IMG/VR virus record: IMGVR_UViG_3300049491_001102
Span: 47,464-111,463 of that record
Reading direction: 5' to 3' (one strand)
DNA from: a virus
Length of the DNA stretch: 64,000 nucleotides
Positions 53,234 through 60,918 of the stretch are shown here, one piece after another (the first letter of the stretch is position 1; each line of letters opens with the position of its first letter). The notes below the pieces were generated by a model that ran no database searches, was not told where the DNA came from, and saw only the letters and a list, made by a program, of their open reading frames with translations. A program made the position numbers and the translations under genes.

Positions 53234-53441
53234 ACCACTCCTTCAAAATCACGTCGAGCTCAGCCACTGTCTTTGTCTTGGCAAGCTCACACAGTTCACC
53301 AGCGCGCTCACGGTCGGCCGATTTGCGTTTCGTAAGAAACGGAAATTCTTGCTCCATGGCCAGAGCTAATAGCCCCCGGCGCTCACGCGCGGTTACGGGT
53401 GTAAGTCGTCCTAACTCTCGCAGTTTTTCGCGGACAGTCAT
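53205..53441 (-). CDS. hypothetical small helical protein
   Basis: The 78-residue product starts MTVREKLRELGRLTPVTARE and is highly charged and helical. The start at 53441 forms an ATGA overlap with the small membrane-protein gene upstream. No family is recognised. Confidence 0.5.
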   Translation of the reverse strand: MTVREKLRELGRLTPVTARERRGLLALAMEQEFPFLTKRKSADRERAGELCELAKTKTVAELDVILKEWCDSGATSTT

Positions 53442-53587
53442 TCGGAGGCTGCCCCTTTGAATGAGCAAATGCAGTGGGCTTCATGGTTCTTGTACCCAAT
53501 CCATGCATGGATTGCGGCGCTGCAGCACAGAGCGAAAAAGCTTGAGAGCAGCAGTGTGAGATGAAGATTGGCGCTATTGCGACTCAT
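53438..53587 (-). CDS. 49-residue putative membrane protein
   Basis: The short frame reads MSRNSANLHLTLLLSSFFAL followed by CCSAAIHAWIGYKNHEAHC and a polar end. The N-terminal half is a hydrophobic helix suited to a signal anchor. Its stop overlaps the next start (ATGA) and its start lies 14 bases inside the upstream gene, so it fills what would otherwise be a gap in a tightly packed operon. It may belong to the lysis group. Confidence 0.5.
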   Translation of the reverse strand: MSRNSANLHLTLLLSSFFALCCSAAIHAWIGYKNHEAHCICSFKGAASE

Positions 53588-53798
53588 TGTTCGGGCCCTT
53601 ATTCTCTCCACCCGGAGACTCAGGCACTAACCATTCCTGATATGTCCGAAGTTTCGTTCCGCACTTTGGACAATCTAGTACTCCATTAGATAGGACACGG
53701 CAAAACTGTAGCCTGGAGTTCGGAATAACCTCCCCGCAGTCTGGACACGATGCCCCTTCTCTTTCAGTAGTCCACGACGTTGGTTTCTCAGTACTCAT
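53574..53798 (-). CDS. small zinc-ribbon protein
   Basis: The 74-residue protein carries CPDCGEVIPNSRLQFC and CPKCGTKLRTYQEWL, a standard zinc ribbon. It overlaps the neighbouring genes by four and 14 bases. Function is unknown. Confidence 0.6.
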   Translation of the reverse strand: MSTEKPTSWTTEREGASCPDCGEVIPNSRLQFCRVLSNGVLDCPKCGTKLRTYQEWLVPESPGGENKGPNNESQ

Positions 53799-54046
53799 TG
53801 CTCAGGTCCTCGTTGCGTGCGAACCCAACAACCTTGCTCTGCCCACAGCGATCCATCAGGGCAAAGCAATTCCCGCTCACCATACTTGGTCCGCGTCATG
53901 CTCACCGCTTTGCACGGCATCTGATGTTGCACTCGATACGAGTCCGGACCCCGGCAAGGATCCCCCAGGTACATCGCCGTGATCACCAGCACGGTCACAA
54001 CCCCGATTGCTACAATTTTCACAGCTCGAAAAATCTTTGATTTCAT
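53795..54046 (-). CDS. small membrane-anchored protein overlapping the endolysin gene
   Basis: The 83-residue protein has an N-terminal transmembrane segment (AVKIVAIGVVTVLVITAMYL) and an exported domain with four Cys (PCRGPDSYRVQHQMPC, LLCPDGS, GCWV). The first 170 bases are also the end of the M23 peptidase gene in another frame. A membrane protein nested in the end of an endolysin gene recalls spanin gene organisation, but this link is inference. Confidence 0.55.
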   Translation of the reverse strand: MKSKIFRAVKIVAIGVVTVLVITAMYLGDPCRGPDSYRVQHQMPCKAVSMTRTKYGERELLCPDGSLWAEQGCWVRTQRGPEQ

Positions 54047-55025
54047 ACTTCACCAAACCTTTTGGATTCAGCAGATATGGTGGGCGCGGCTGCCCTAAAT
54101 CCCATGTCGCCCCCAGATCATTGACCCGAGAAGTTGCCACTTCCAGATGCAACATCGACATCGGCCGACCCTTGTAGGTGCGCAGCACTTGCCGGACCCA
54201 TCCAACAACATCACCTGGGCGCACGATATCCCCAAGACCACATGCGGGCTCGATCTCCCCGTACGTCACGTAAATACCCCCATGGTCGACCACCACCGCT
54301 TCCGTGCGGTTCCACCAAGGGGACCCCACCTCTGCGCCGGTAAACTGCCCAACATTGATGACCTGCCCTGCCCGCATTGCCCACACGGGCGTGTCCACCG
54401 GGGCGTATAAATCCAACCCTGTGTGCACATCGTAGGTTCGTTCTGCCCCAAACTCGCCCTCGACAGAGCTGACCAACTCGTCCATAGGAATGGACCACGG
54501 ATTCGACAGTATATCGACCAGTTCCAATGAGGCGCCGAATCCCTGAAGCTTCGAAATCCAAGCGCGAAAATACCGATGGAGCTCATCGGCATCGGGATGC
54601 GTGCCCGCGATTGTGCGCAAAAATGCCGCATAGTTTTGTGCCTTGTCAGCTACCAGCGCGACGTTAACCTCATGCCACCGGGAGAGCACGGGCTGCCTGC
54701 CCGTTCGCGGTAAGCAAGAATTTGCGGTGCAGTGGTAGTCAAAACCTGCCGCGTGCACGCTCATTGGGAAAATCCGGGCCAACGCAGACTTTTGCTCCTC
54801 CCACTCCTTTTCCATCTGATATAGCGGATGGAGGCAGAACAGAACGCGGGTGAACTCATCAGCGCCTAAAAGGTCGAGGATCTGCAAACCCTCAGTGATG
54901 TGCCGCATGTACGGCTCGCGGGAACGTTTTGATACACGGTCCTTGAAACACGACTGGATGAACTCCAGTGCAATGGGTAGTGACACCGGTTTGAATGGGC
55001 TTGCAATATGAATGGACCAGGTCAT
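53877..55025 (-). CDS. M23-family peptidase, probable endolysin
   Basis: The 382-residue protein has an M23/LytM domain at about 190-330: TYDVHTGLDLYAPVDTPVW supplies the zinc-binding HxxxD, and PMSMLHLEVATSRVN supplies the HxE-type site. M23 enzymes cut peptidoglycan cross-links. There is no signal peptide, which fits a holin-dependent endolysin. The N-terminal 185 residues are of unknown fold and the last 50 are low-complexity. The start MTWSIHIASPF at 55025 follows a small membrane-protein gene by two bases. Confidence 0.8.
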   Translation of the reverse strand: MTWSIHIASPFKPVSLPIALEFIQSCFKDRVSKRSREPYMRHITEGLQILDLLGADEFTRVLFCLHPLYQMEKEWEEQKSALARIFPMSVHAAGFDYHCTANSCLPRTGRQPVLSRWHEVNVALVADKAQNYAAFLRTIAGTHPDADELHRYFRAWISKLQGFGASLELVDILSNPWSIPMDELVSSVEGEFGAERTYDVHTGLDLYAPVDTPVWAMRAGQVINVGQFTGAEVGSPWWNRTEAVVVDHGGIYVTYGEIEPACGLGDIVRPGDVVGWVRQVLRTYKGRPMSMLHLEVATSRVNDLGATWDLGQPRPPYLLNPKGLVKYEIKDFSSCENCSNRGCDRAGDHGDVPGGSLPGSGLVSSATSDAVQSGEHDADQVW

Positions 55026-55027
55026 GA

Positions 55028-55144
55028 CTACCCTTTCCACAGCGACCAAAGAAGTTCAGCAACGAATAACGCCATCACAGTGATGAGAAAATCAACGATG
55101 AGTTTTTTGAGCGGTGATGATTGCTTCTTATTTTCGCAGTCCAT
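55028..55144 (-). CDS. 38-residue single-pass membrane protein, holin candidate
   Basis: The frame reads MDCENKKQSSPLKKLIVDFL then ITVMALFVAELLWSLWKG: a charged N-terminus followed by one hydrophobic helix. It lies two bases upstream of the M23 peptidase start and two bases downstream of the tRNA-like gene. The place and size suggest a holin or pinholin-like partner. No ribosome binding site is evident, so the start is uncertain. Confidence 0.45.
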   Translation of the reverse strand: MDCENKKQSSPLKKLIVDFLITVMALFVAELLWSLWKG

Positions 55145-55146
55145 AG

Positions 55147-55228
55147 TGGTCGTGAGGGGATTCGAACCCCTGGCTGCTCGCTGTTGAAACGCTATGAACG
55201 ACAACTCACAGTCCACCGAGGCACGACC
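55147..55228 (-). tRNA. tRNA-like gene, identity unresolved
   Basis: On the minus strand a perfect seven-pair acceptor stem GGTCGTG/CACGACC encloses a canonical T-arm (AGGGG-TTCGAAT-CCCCT) placed exactly next to the 3' acceptor strand, then discriminator A. No CCA is encoded. The length of 82 fits a tRNA with a long variable arm. The D and anticodon arms fold badly. The best helix GTTG/CAAC encloses a heptaloop TTCATAG that would give anticodon CAT, but with an internal loop. It may be a degenerate or unusual tRNA. Confidence 0.6.
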
Positions 55229-55251
55229 GAACCGGCAATCGCCGGCAATCA

Positions 55252-55770
55252 CTAGTCCCATCGGTCAATGAGATATTCGTTCCAGGCATTGTCCACGCAC
55301 GCGCGCACGTGAAGTCCCGTTGATTTTTGTCCAAAAAGAAAACCGCTTGCCAATAGTTCGGGACCGTCACCACTGGATATTGGGGTTGTGCGCGAATATG
55401 CCTCAAGTGTAGCCCTAACCTCATGCAACTCAGTGCGCAGCGTCTCTGGAAACAGTGCTAATGAATTTCGTCGCTGGTCCCGTGCATCCCGAAGAACAAA
55501 CATCACCTGCTGATTGATTGCTGGGTACTCGCCATGCCAATGACACGGCAATTTGGTCAATGCCAAGACATCGACCCATCCCAGAGGCAATCCCCATTGG
55601 CGAGGCGCACTCCCATTCACGTACAAATACCAGTTCACTGGATTCCGTGATTCTGGATTATCCCACTTGAATAGTGGTGCCGCATCCTCGTGCTCTGCAG
55701 TAACGAATGCTGCATAGCTATCCATCTGGTCGACCGTTCGAAACTGGAGTGCAGTGACACTGGGCAACAC
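55252..55770 (-). CDS. hypothetical protein
   Basis: The 172-residue protein (LQFRTVDQMDSYAAFVTAEH) has a mixed alpha/beta pattern and ends NEYLIDRWD. It precedes the tRNA-like gene. I recognise no family. Confidence 0.5.
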   Translation of the reverse strand: MLPSVTALQFRTVDQMDSYAAFVTAEHEDAAPLFKWDNPESRNPVNWYLYVNGSAPRQWGLPLGWVDVLALTKLPCHWHGEYPAINQQVMFVLRDARDQRRNSLALFPETLRTELHEVRATLEAYSRTTPISSGDGPELLASGFLFGQKSTGLHVRACVDNAWNEYLIDRWD

Positions 55771-55788
55771 GGTCTGCTGAAACTTTAC

Positions 55789-56874
55789 CTAGGTCATTCG
55801 CTGCTGCGGCAATGCGGTTGGTGCAACCTTGGGAGCTGCATCCTTGGTAGCCACCTTCCCGAAAAGGCCAGGCTTCTCCTCCGCGGTCAGGGTAACGGGT
55901 CGCCAAAAACTTACGATCTCGTCAAGCCGCGCGAACCGTCGGCGCAACGCCGAGGCAAGCCCGAGCTCTTGAAAGAGTTGCTCTGCTCGCTTCACGTTCT
56001 GCTCGCTCGGCGCGGCTTGGGGCCGTTGGTACCGAGTGGGGTCAACCATCGTCGCCATGCGCCGTGACATCTCGCTGAAATCCGTGCCTGCTTTCACCAT
56101 CTCCACGAGCTCACCTACGATCCCCGCTTTGGGGTGACAAAACCCTGGGCCTGCATGAGCGATCGCGTGCCAAACAATACGATCGGTCGCTCGTTGATCC
56201 CGTGCGGAATCCTTCTGCTTGCGCAAGTTGAGAAGCCAAGTCGCCGACCCTTTGGCTTTCTCAGTGCCGGGCAACTGGTTGGTGTTGAGGATGCGCACCA
56301 ACTCTTGCAAATGGTTGCTGGTTACCTCGCCCAGGAAGCGACTCACATTTTCGAAGTCGTGGCGCTTTGCCGCCTCAGCCCGCGAAGGTTCGGTAGCAAG
56401 ACCAGTCCACCCCGAAGGCAGGGTCACGTGGAAATGCTCCCAAGTGCCGGTCACGGGAGTGCCAAGCACTCGCTCCTTTGCCGAGAACGTTCCCACAATG
56501 GCTGCGTGTCGCACCAAACCCCGCAGGACGTTAATCGCTGGGGCGAAGATGTTGGTGTCCGGCACTTCCGGCCAAATTGCAGAGTGTGCAACCCCAAGCT
56601 CATCAAACACCACAAGGCCGCCGTATCGCTCGAAGAAATGACGACAGCTATTGCACGTGTAGTGCTGCCGCAACTCCTCAGGCAACCGACTCAAGAACAG
56701 CGAGAACAGTAAGGGTGCATCGGTGCGAAACAAGGGTGTTTTGCTCCCCACGATTCCGTCAAAGTGGCTCTTTACGAGAGCCTTGAGCGAAACGTAATCA
56801 AACCCATGGTGTTGATGCTGTTGGTGTTGTTGCTCTTGTGCTTGTACTTGTTGATCGTTCATAGCGTTTCTCAC
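55789..56874 (-). CDS. hypothetical protein with Cys pair and Gln/His-rich start
   Basis: The 361-residue protein has a Gln/His-rich N-terminus (QAQEQQHQQHQHHG). A CNSC pair follows in a conserved-looking segment (HYTCNSCRHFFERYGGLVVF) and then a long alpha-helical body. The GTG start at 56874 overlaps the upstream TGA (GTGA); an ATG four codons later is an alternative. It is one of the larger accessory proteins and I do not recognise its family. Confidence 0.6.
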   Translation of the reverse strand: MRNAMNDQQVQAQEQQHQQHQHHGFDYVSLKALVKSHFDGIVGSKTPLFRTDAPLLFSLFLSRLPEELRQHYTCNSCRHFFERYGGLVVFDELGVAHSAIWPEVPDTNIFAPAINVLRGLVRHAAIVGTFSAKERVLGTPVTGTWEHFHVTLPSGWTGLATEPSRAEAAKRHDFENVSRFLGEVTSNHLQELVRILNTNQLPGTEKAKGSATWLLNLRKQKDSARDQRATDRIVWHAIAHAGPGFCHPKAGIVGELVEMVKAGTDFSEMSRRMATMVDPTRYQRPQAAPSEQNVKRAEQLFQELGLASALRRRFARLDEIVSFWRPVTLTAEEKPGLFGKVATKDAAPKVAPTALPQQRMT

Positions 56875-57473
56875 ACTCTTGAGGCATTAATCAGTATCGG
56901 ATTCTTAAACTCGGTCGCGGTCACTGTAGGTTGCTGTGAAAGTGTATTCACAACATGAAGGTATTCCAATAACTGGAGTACCGACATTGTATCTGCACTC
57001 TCTGCTAGCCCTTTTCCTAGGAGGAAAGCGGGAATTTTTGACCGCTGCTGTTCACCGGTCAAAGTCTTTGTATACCATTGAATAGCCGCATTTGTCGCTG
57101 GTGACCAATGACCAGCACTTGGTACCATCTCTGCGTATGTATCAATGGCATGTAGTTTTGCTAATGGAGAAAAGTCGAAAGGAAATAGAGGTCTAGCCTG
57201 AGGCTTAGACACAACAAATTGAACAAAATCAGCACAAACATGGAGATACTCCCCTTCATCTGATACTCGACCAACACTGGCACAGTACCTATTTATGATT
57301 GTGTTTTGGTACTCGTCAGGTTCCAGGTTAACGCGACTGTTTTTAAGAAACGACAGACGACTAGCCTCAACTAAAGCCCAAGAAACTGCTGTGTACAGCA
57401 CACAAGATTGAGGCAAGCACTGTAGCACTCTACTTATGAAAACATTGTCTGTCTGGGCTTCCTTCATACTCAC
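56871..57473 (-). CDS. hypothetical protein
   Basis: The 200-residue helical protein (LQCLPQSCVLYTAVSWALVE) lies directly between the zincin gene and the Gln/His-rich protein gene, touching or overlapping both. No motif is recognised. Confidence 0.5.
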   Translation of the reverse strand: MSMKEAQTDNVFISRVLQCLPQSCVLYTAVSWALVEASRLSFLKNSRVNLEPDEYQNTIINRYCASVGRVSDEGEYLHVCADFVQFVVSKPQARPLFPFDFSPLAKLHAIDTYAEMVPSAGHWSPATNAAIQWYTKTLTGEQQRSKIPAFLLGKGLAESADTMSVLQLLEYLHVVNTLSQQPTVTATEFKNPILINASRV

Positions 57474-58007
57474 CTAACTGGCGACAGCGTTGCCGAGAAC
57501 ATCCAGAGAAGCACGCCGAATCTCAGACTTAGATAAAGTCAGCCACGGTGTGTAATCTTCGATGATCATTTCCGTCGTTGACTCTGCGTAGCCACTGACA
57601 TTTCGTCCTAGTCGTTTAGCAACGCGGATTGACTCACAGTACGCTTGCAACTCCCAGATCAACCGTTGTTTAGGGTTAATGACATATTGACGGCGAAACT
57701 TTGCCCCGCCAACGACTTGCTGCTGCACAAGGTGAATCCTCTCGTGCGCCAGCAATCCAGCTTTCGTCTCCAACAGTTTGCTCTCAAAGTCATAGGGCAA
57801 CATCAATTGACCCGGAAGTGTTGTTGCTACACGTGAGAACTTCTTAAATAAAATTGCCTTCTTCTTTGTTGTAATCGCGTAGTCTGCCTGTCTAAAGGCG
57901 TTGAGGCAGTAGATGAGAATGTGTTCCGCGTTCGTGATGGTGTCCAGGTACGGGTCGGCGTACATGCGCGACTTTGCTTCTTTGATGTCTAGAGCTGAGA
58001 TTGCCAT
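57474..58007 (-). CDS. HExxH zincin, putative metalloprotease
   Basis: The 177-residue protein has an intact zinc motif HERIH at 88-92 (KAGLLAHERIHLVQQQVVGG). A downstream Glu in WELQAYCESIRVAKRLG at about 118-134 could be the third ligand, as in gluzincins. The surrounding pattern recalls DUF4157-type peptidases. It probably cleaves a protein substrate in the infected cell. It is the only zincin in the right-hand region that keeps its catalytic Glu; the two ImmA-like neighbours across the promoter do not. Confidence 0.6.
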   Translation of the reverse strand: MAISALDIKEAKSRMYADPYLDTITNAEHILIYCLNAFRQADYAITTKKKAILFKKFSRVATTLPGQLMLPYDFESKLLETKAGLLAHERIHLVQQQVVGGAKFRRQYVINPKQRLIWELQAYCESIRVAKRLGRNVSGYAESTTEMIIEDYTPWLTLSKSEIRRASLDVLGNAVAS

Positions 58008-58054
58008 TAGTAGTTCTCGTTCCTTGCGACTTTAATAGCTTGAGTCGAGGAAAG

Positions 58055-58360
58055 TTAATCCTCGACCTTCGTACACACGCCATAGATGTGCTCCAATGGA
58101 CACCACCCGTTGGCACGTCCGCGTGCGTTCTTAATGAGGTACTTACCGTCTTTAACCTCAGCAACGTAATGCAGGTACTCATTCCCAGCGACGAGGCACA
58201 ACACAACGTCGCCGACCTGCACCCGCGGCGTAAAACTCGTCGGCTGGATTGTGCACAGTTGGCCTGACCGGATCTCCGGCTCCATGGACCGACCCTGAGG
58301 TCGGCATTTCACCGTCCGCCCTTTCTTGAGAAGCTCGATTAGTGGTGTGGCCCATCCCAT
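58055..58360 (-). CDS. small S24/S26-like (LexA/signal-peptidase fold) protein
   Basis: The 101-residue protein contains the nucleophile box CRPQGRSMEPEIRSGQLCTI (Ser25) and VGDVVLCLVAGNEYLHYVAE, then KNARGRANGWCPLEHIYGVC. The fold matches LexA/CI C-terminal or signal-peptidase domains without a DNA-binding domain. The position of the usual catalytic Lys is occupied by His (LHYV), as in a widespread family of small uncharacterised relatives. It is transcribed divergently from the ImmA-like genes. Confidence 0.75.
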   Translation of the reverse strand: MGWATPLIELLKKGRTVKCRPQGRSMEPEIRSGQLCTIQPTSFTPRVQVGDVVLCLVAGNEYLHYVAEVKDGKYLIKNARGRANGWCPLEHIYGVCTKVED

Positions 58361-58510
58361 TGTTTGCTCTCCGTAGTTAATAGCTTGAGCACGAAAAAGT
58401 TCACCGCAAGATGTTGGAGAAGTTTTTCACGCTGTGTACACAAAGCGCGCAAATTAGTGCGCGCAAAAGATTACACGTGAAAAAGTTTCCACAATGTGTA
58501 CAACAAGGTT
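58361..58510. promoter_or_regulatory. divergent control region with operator-like repeats
   Basis: The stretch separates the S24-like gene from the rightward operon. It contains three A5-tract sites of related sequence: CGAAAAAGTTCAC (58392-58404), GAAGTTTTTCAC (58419-58430, inverted) and GTGAAAAAGTTTC (58477-58489). There is also the palindrome TGTGTACACA (58433-58442) with a half copy at 58495, and GCGCGC repeated on both sides of eight bases (58445-58464). Such clustering is typical of repressor operators. I see no unambiguous -10/-35 pair. Confidence 0.6.
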
Positions 58511-59158
58511 ATGGCCGCCACTACAAATAACCGTGCCGTCTGGCCGTTCTCGGAAAACTTCCCAAACTGGTACCTATCCCGGAAAGGTTATCGGCGATGT
58601 GACCCCACCAGTATTCGCAACATTTTGCAGAGTCGCCGACCATACCATCCCGTAGACCTGAAAGAGTTAATGCGTATTCTACAGATAGAATTTCACGCGT
58701 TCTTACCGGGAACACGTGGTGGAACCTTTTCTTACTGCCAAGGTGTCCGCATTGACAGCAAAGCGAACAAAGTCAAGTTGTCCTACAATTTCGCCGAAAC
58801 TGAAGATGTATCCCGCTTTGTCGTAGCTCATGGGTTGGCGCACGTGGTCGCCCACGGGCGACAGCCTGACATTCCTGTACTAAAAGATTGCCACCACATT
58901 AACTGCTATCTCCGGTGCGACCACACGGAGTTGCACGTCAGCGCGAACTGGTTTGCACGCGAGCTTCTAATCCCGAGCGATGAAGTCGTGGACATAGCTA
59001 AGCACCATGCCGAACTTCCAGGGTTTAAGTACAGCCAAGAAAGTAAACATGGTGTGTACGGGTTGGTCTCAACTTTAGTGCCAAAGATAGCCAAAATGTA
59101 CAATGTACCAACAGGGTGCGCACAAGCGGCTCTAGACCACAACATGGACAAACTATGA
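58511..59158 (+). CDS. ImmA/IrrE-like protein 1, catalytic Glu lost
   Basis: The 215-residue protein has the ImmA/IrrE domain order: GTFSYCQGVRIDSKANKVKL, then SRFVVAHGLAHVVAHG at about 101-116, then SANWFARELLIPSDEVVDIA, then the C-terminal VYGLVSTLVPKIAKMYNVP. The HExxH helix reads HGLAH, so the Glu needed for proteolysis is Gly. Active family members cleave phage or stress repressors; this one can at most bind. AAGG lies just before the ATG at 58511; a GTG 15 bases upstream is also in frame. Confidence 0.75.
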   Translation: MAATTNNRAVWPFSENFPNWYLSRKGYRRCDPTSIRNILQSRRPYHPVDLKELMRILQIEFHAFLPGTRGGTFSYCQGVRIDSKANKVKLSYNFAETEDVSRFVVAHGLAHVVAHGRQPDIPVLKDCHHINCYLRCDHTELHVSANWFARELLIPSDEVVDIAKHHAELPGFKYSQESKHGVYGLVSTLVPKIAKMYNVPTGCAQAALDHNMDKL

Positions 59159-59718
59159 GTCATAACAGTGGACCTGCCCCAAAGTGGTTCGAACTCCGAG
59201 CGCAGACTGACCCCTGCACACCACAGGATGTCCTCACATTGTGCACTCGTGACCCGGGGTCCCCAGTTCCCATCGCTGAGCTAGCAGACACCCTAAATAT
59301 CGCCGTCTACGCAACCGCGATCCGGTACCCAAGCGACATCAAGTGCATCCACTCCATTTTCGGGGTCCTGGAAGGAACCCATTACGCCGGCGTCTGCCAC
59401 CTCACCAACCACGATGCGGTCACAACCCGGCGCCACATCGCCCACGGGATTGGCCACATCTTCCGTGGGACTACGGGCATTCCCCACCTCGTACGCTGTG
59501 AGGGCGACGCCGAAACATCGCCTGCCCACCAGTTCGCACTGGGGCTGCTGATGCCCGAAGACGAGGTTCGCCAAATCATCCACATCGGCATCGAAACACA
59601 GGTCGGGGGTGCGCGCATCATCACGGAGGTGGCTCGCCGCTACGAAGTCCCACACCGGGATGCCCAACTCCATGTCTTCAACCTACTGACCCGCTGGTTT
59701 TCCGATGCCAAAGTGTAA
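59155..59718 (+). CDS. ImmA/IrrE-like protein 2, catalytic Glu lost
   Basis: The 187-residue protein is a diverged paralogue of the gene before it. It shows YAGVCHLTNHDAVTTRRHI, then AHGIGHIFRG with HGIGH at 97-101 in place of HExxH, then SPAHQFALGLLMPEDEVRQI and the end ITEVARRYEVPHRDAQLHVF. Its start overlaps the upstream stop by ATGA. The DNA is visibly more GC-rich than both neighbours, as if it had a separate history. It leads directly into the tandem array. Confidence 0.75.
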   Translation: MSHNSGPAPKWFELRAQTDPCTPQDVLTLCTRDPGSPVPIAELADTLNIAVYATAIRYPSDIKCIHSIFGVLEGTHYAGVCHLTNHDAVTTRRHIAHGIGHIFRGTTGIPHLVRCEGDAETSPAHQFALGLLMPEDEVRQIIHIGIETQVGGARIITEVARRYEVPHRDAQLHVFNLLTRWFSDAKV

Positions 59719-60025
59719 ACCATGTATGTACGTCGTGTGCTGTGACACGGTTGGACAAATCGGTGTTCTTAGACCGTGGGGAGAATTTTCGCAGATTAAA
59801 AAGCACAAGATACGACTGTTCCGAAAACAGGAAGCAGTGGCAGAAGCAGTGAGACAGTCTATGGGTGTACTGGCGGCGTTTCAACCATTCTATGTTCGCC
59901 GTGTGCGACGTTCCGAGCGAAAACAGCATAAACAGGCATTAGACGGACGTATGCCATTTTCAAACTTTACACCTGCGCTACAATCCGACGTAGTAATAAG
60001 AGTTATTCACATACGTGAAGATTGA
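59705..60025 (+). CDS. array paralogue 1
   Basis: The 106-residue protein starts with strands MYVVCCDTVGQIGVLRPWG. The family helix is RLFRKQEAVAEAVRQSM and the closing strand is FYVRRVRR. A basic tail of about 35 residues follows. The start lies 14 bases inside the ImmA-like gene, so the array belongs to that operon. Unlike most copies it has a CxxC pair at its N-terminus (KCKPC). Confidence 0.75.
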   Translation: MPKCKPCMYVVCCDTVGQIGVLRPWGEFSQIKKHKIRLFRKQEAVAEAVRQSMGVLAAFQPFYVRRVRRSERKQHKQALDGRMPFSNFTPALQSDVVIRVIHIRED

Positions 60026-60028
60026 AAC

Positions 60029-60451
60029 ATGTCCAAACGTAAACAGCCACTATACGTTGTCTGCTTTGAGTTGGCAGACGGAACCATCTCTACTCTTAAA
60101 ACACACGGAGGATTTGCTATTAGCAATGTTTACCCAGAATTGTTCCTACACAAAGAGGAAGCCGAAGCAGAAACTGTTCGATTCGCACTCGTGAACGCGG
60201 GTAAGGGTAAGTTCTATACACGTCGCACGCACAAACGTGGGGACCAAACACCACGCAAACCTATTCCTGCACTTGAATCGCAAGGATCTGGCATCAAATG
60301 TGCGCGTATAGATCTGCTCATAATGGACGATAAAATCGACAACAAACTGCCGAGGGCCTTAGCTAAGCATATAAACATGATGTCTGTGTACGCGGTAAAA
60401 CCTGGAGATATCATAAAAATTCTTCCTAAAACCATTGTCCATGAAGACTAG
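60029..60451 (+). CDS. array paralogue 2, long C-terminal extension
   Basis: At 140 residues this is the longest member. The core is LYVVCFELADGTISTLKTHG, LFLHKEEAEAETVRFAL and FYTRRTHKR. An extra tail of about 65 residues (IKCARIDLLIMDDKIDNKLP) has an alpha/beta pattern not shared by the others and may be an effector or partner-binding part. Confidence 0.75.
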   Translation: MSKRKQPLYVVCFELADGTISTLKTHGGFAISNVYPELFLHKEEAEAETVRFALVNAGKGKFYTRRTHKRGDQTPRKPIPALESQGSGIKCARIDLLIMDDKIDNKLPRALAKHINMMSVYAVKPGDIIKILPKTIVHED

Positions 60452-60671
60452 GAGAAATCCTCTTTTTACCGTTAACTGCACGTGGAGAAACCAAGACTAC
60501 GTTCTCCACATTAACGGACACTTTACACAATTTGGCAGTGGCCAACTATTTCATACGCGTGAAGAGGCGACAGCACGACTTGTTGCTGTCGCGCTAACCA
60601 GGGATTCCAACGAAGGTGAACTCTACGTAAAAGAGGTCACAAAGCCAAAGAGACGAAATGACAGACCCTAA
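60441..60671 (+). CDS. array paralogue 3
   Basis: The 76-residue protein is nearly a pure core: LFTVNCTWRNQDYVLHINGH, LFHTREEATARLVAVAL and LYVKEVTKPKRRN. The ATG at 60441 overlaps the previous gene by 11 bases; an in-frame TTG lies six bases upstream. Confidence 0.73.
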   Translation: MKTRRNPLFTVNCTWRNQDYVLHINGHFTQFGSGQLFHTREEATARLVAVALTRDSNEGELYVKEVTKPKRRNDRP

Positions 60672-60918
60672 CGGATCAGGAAGCTTCTATGCCATATATC
60701 TCATATGGCAAGATACAGCGCTTGTACTGTGCAAAGACGGAAAATGGATGCCGGAAACTTTTGATAAAAGACTGTTCTACAACCGTGAAGAAGCGGTTGC
60801 AGAAACCGTCCGCCAAACGATGGCATCTGATATGACAAACAAAAAGTTCATCATTCGTAAAGTTGCCAGTGCCGAGCTACCAGTTGGTATTAATCCTGCA
60901 CTATGGAAGCAAACGTAA
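60658..60918 (+). CDS. array paralogue 4
   Basis: The 86-residue protein shows FYAIYLIWQDTALVLCKDG, RLFYNREEAVAETVRQTM and KFIIRKVASAEL. The start lies 14 bases inside paralogue 3. Confidence 0.75.
   Translation: MTDPNGSGSFYAIYLIWQDTALVLCKDGKWMPETFDKRLFYNREEAVAETVRQTMASDMTNKKFIIRKVASAELPVGINPALWKQT

Noticed and set aside
55147-55228. Naming the tRNA-like gene as tRNA-His, -Asp or -Met
   Set aside because: CTGTGAG, TTGTCGT and TTCATAG can each be placed as an anticodon loop, but none gives a sound five-pair stem, so no identity was assigned.
55145-55261. N-terminal extension of the 38-residue membrane protein to 55261
   Set aside because: The added codons would be the tRNA-like gene read as protein. 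Only the end from 55144 looks like a real product.
59293-59673. Leftward frame (126 codons) opposite ImmA-like gene 2
   Set aside because: It is antisense to a gene with clear family structure and ATGA coupling, and its product shows no pattern.
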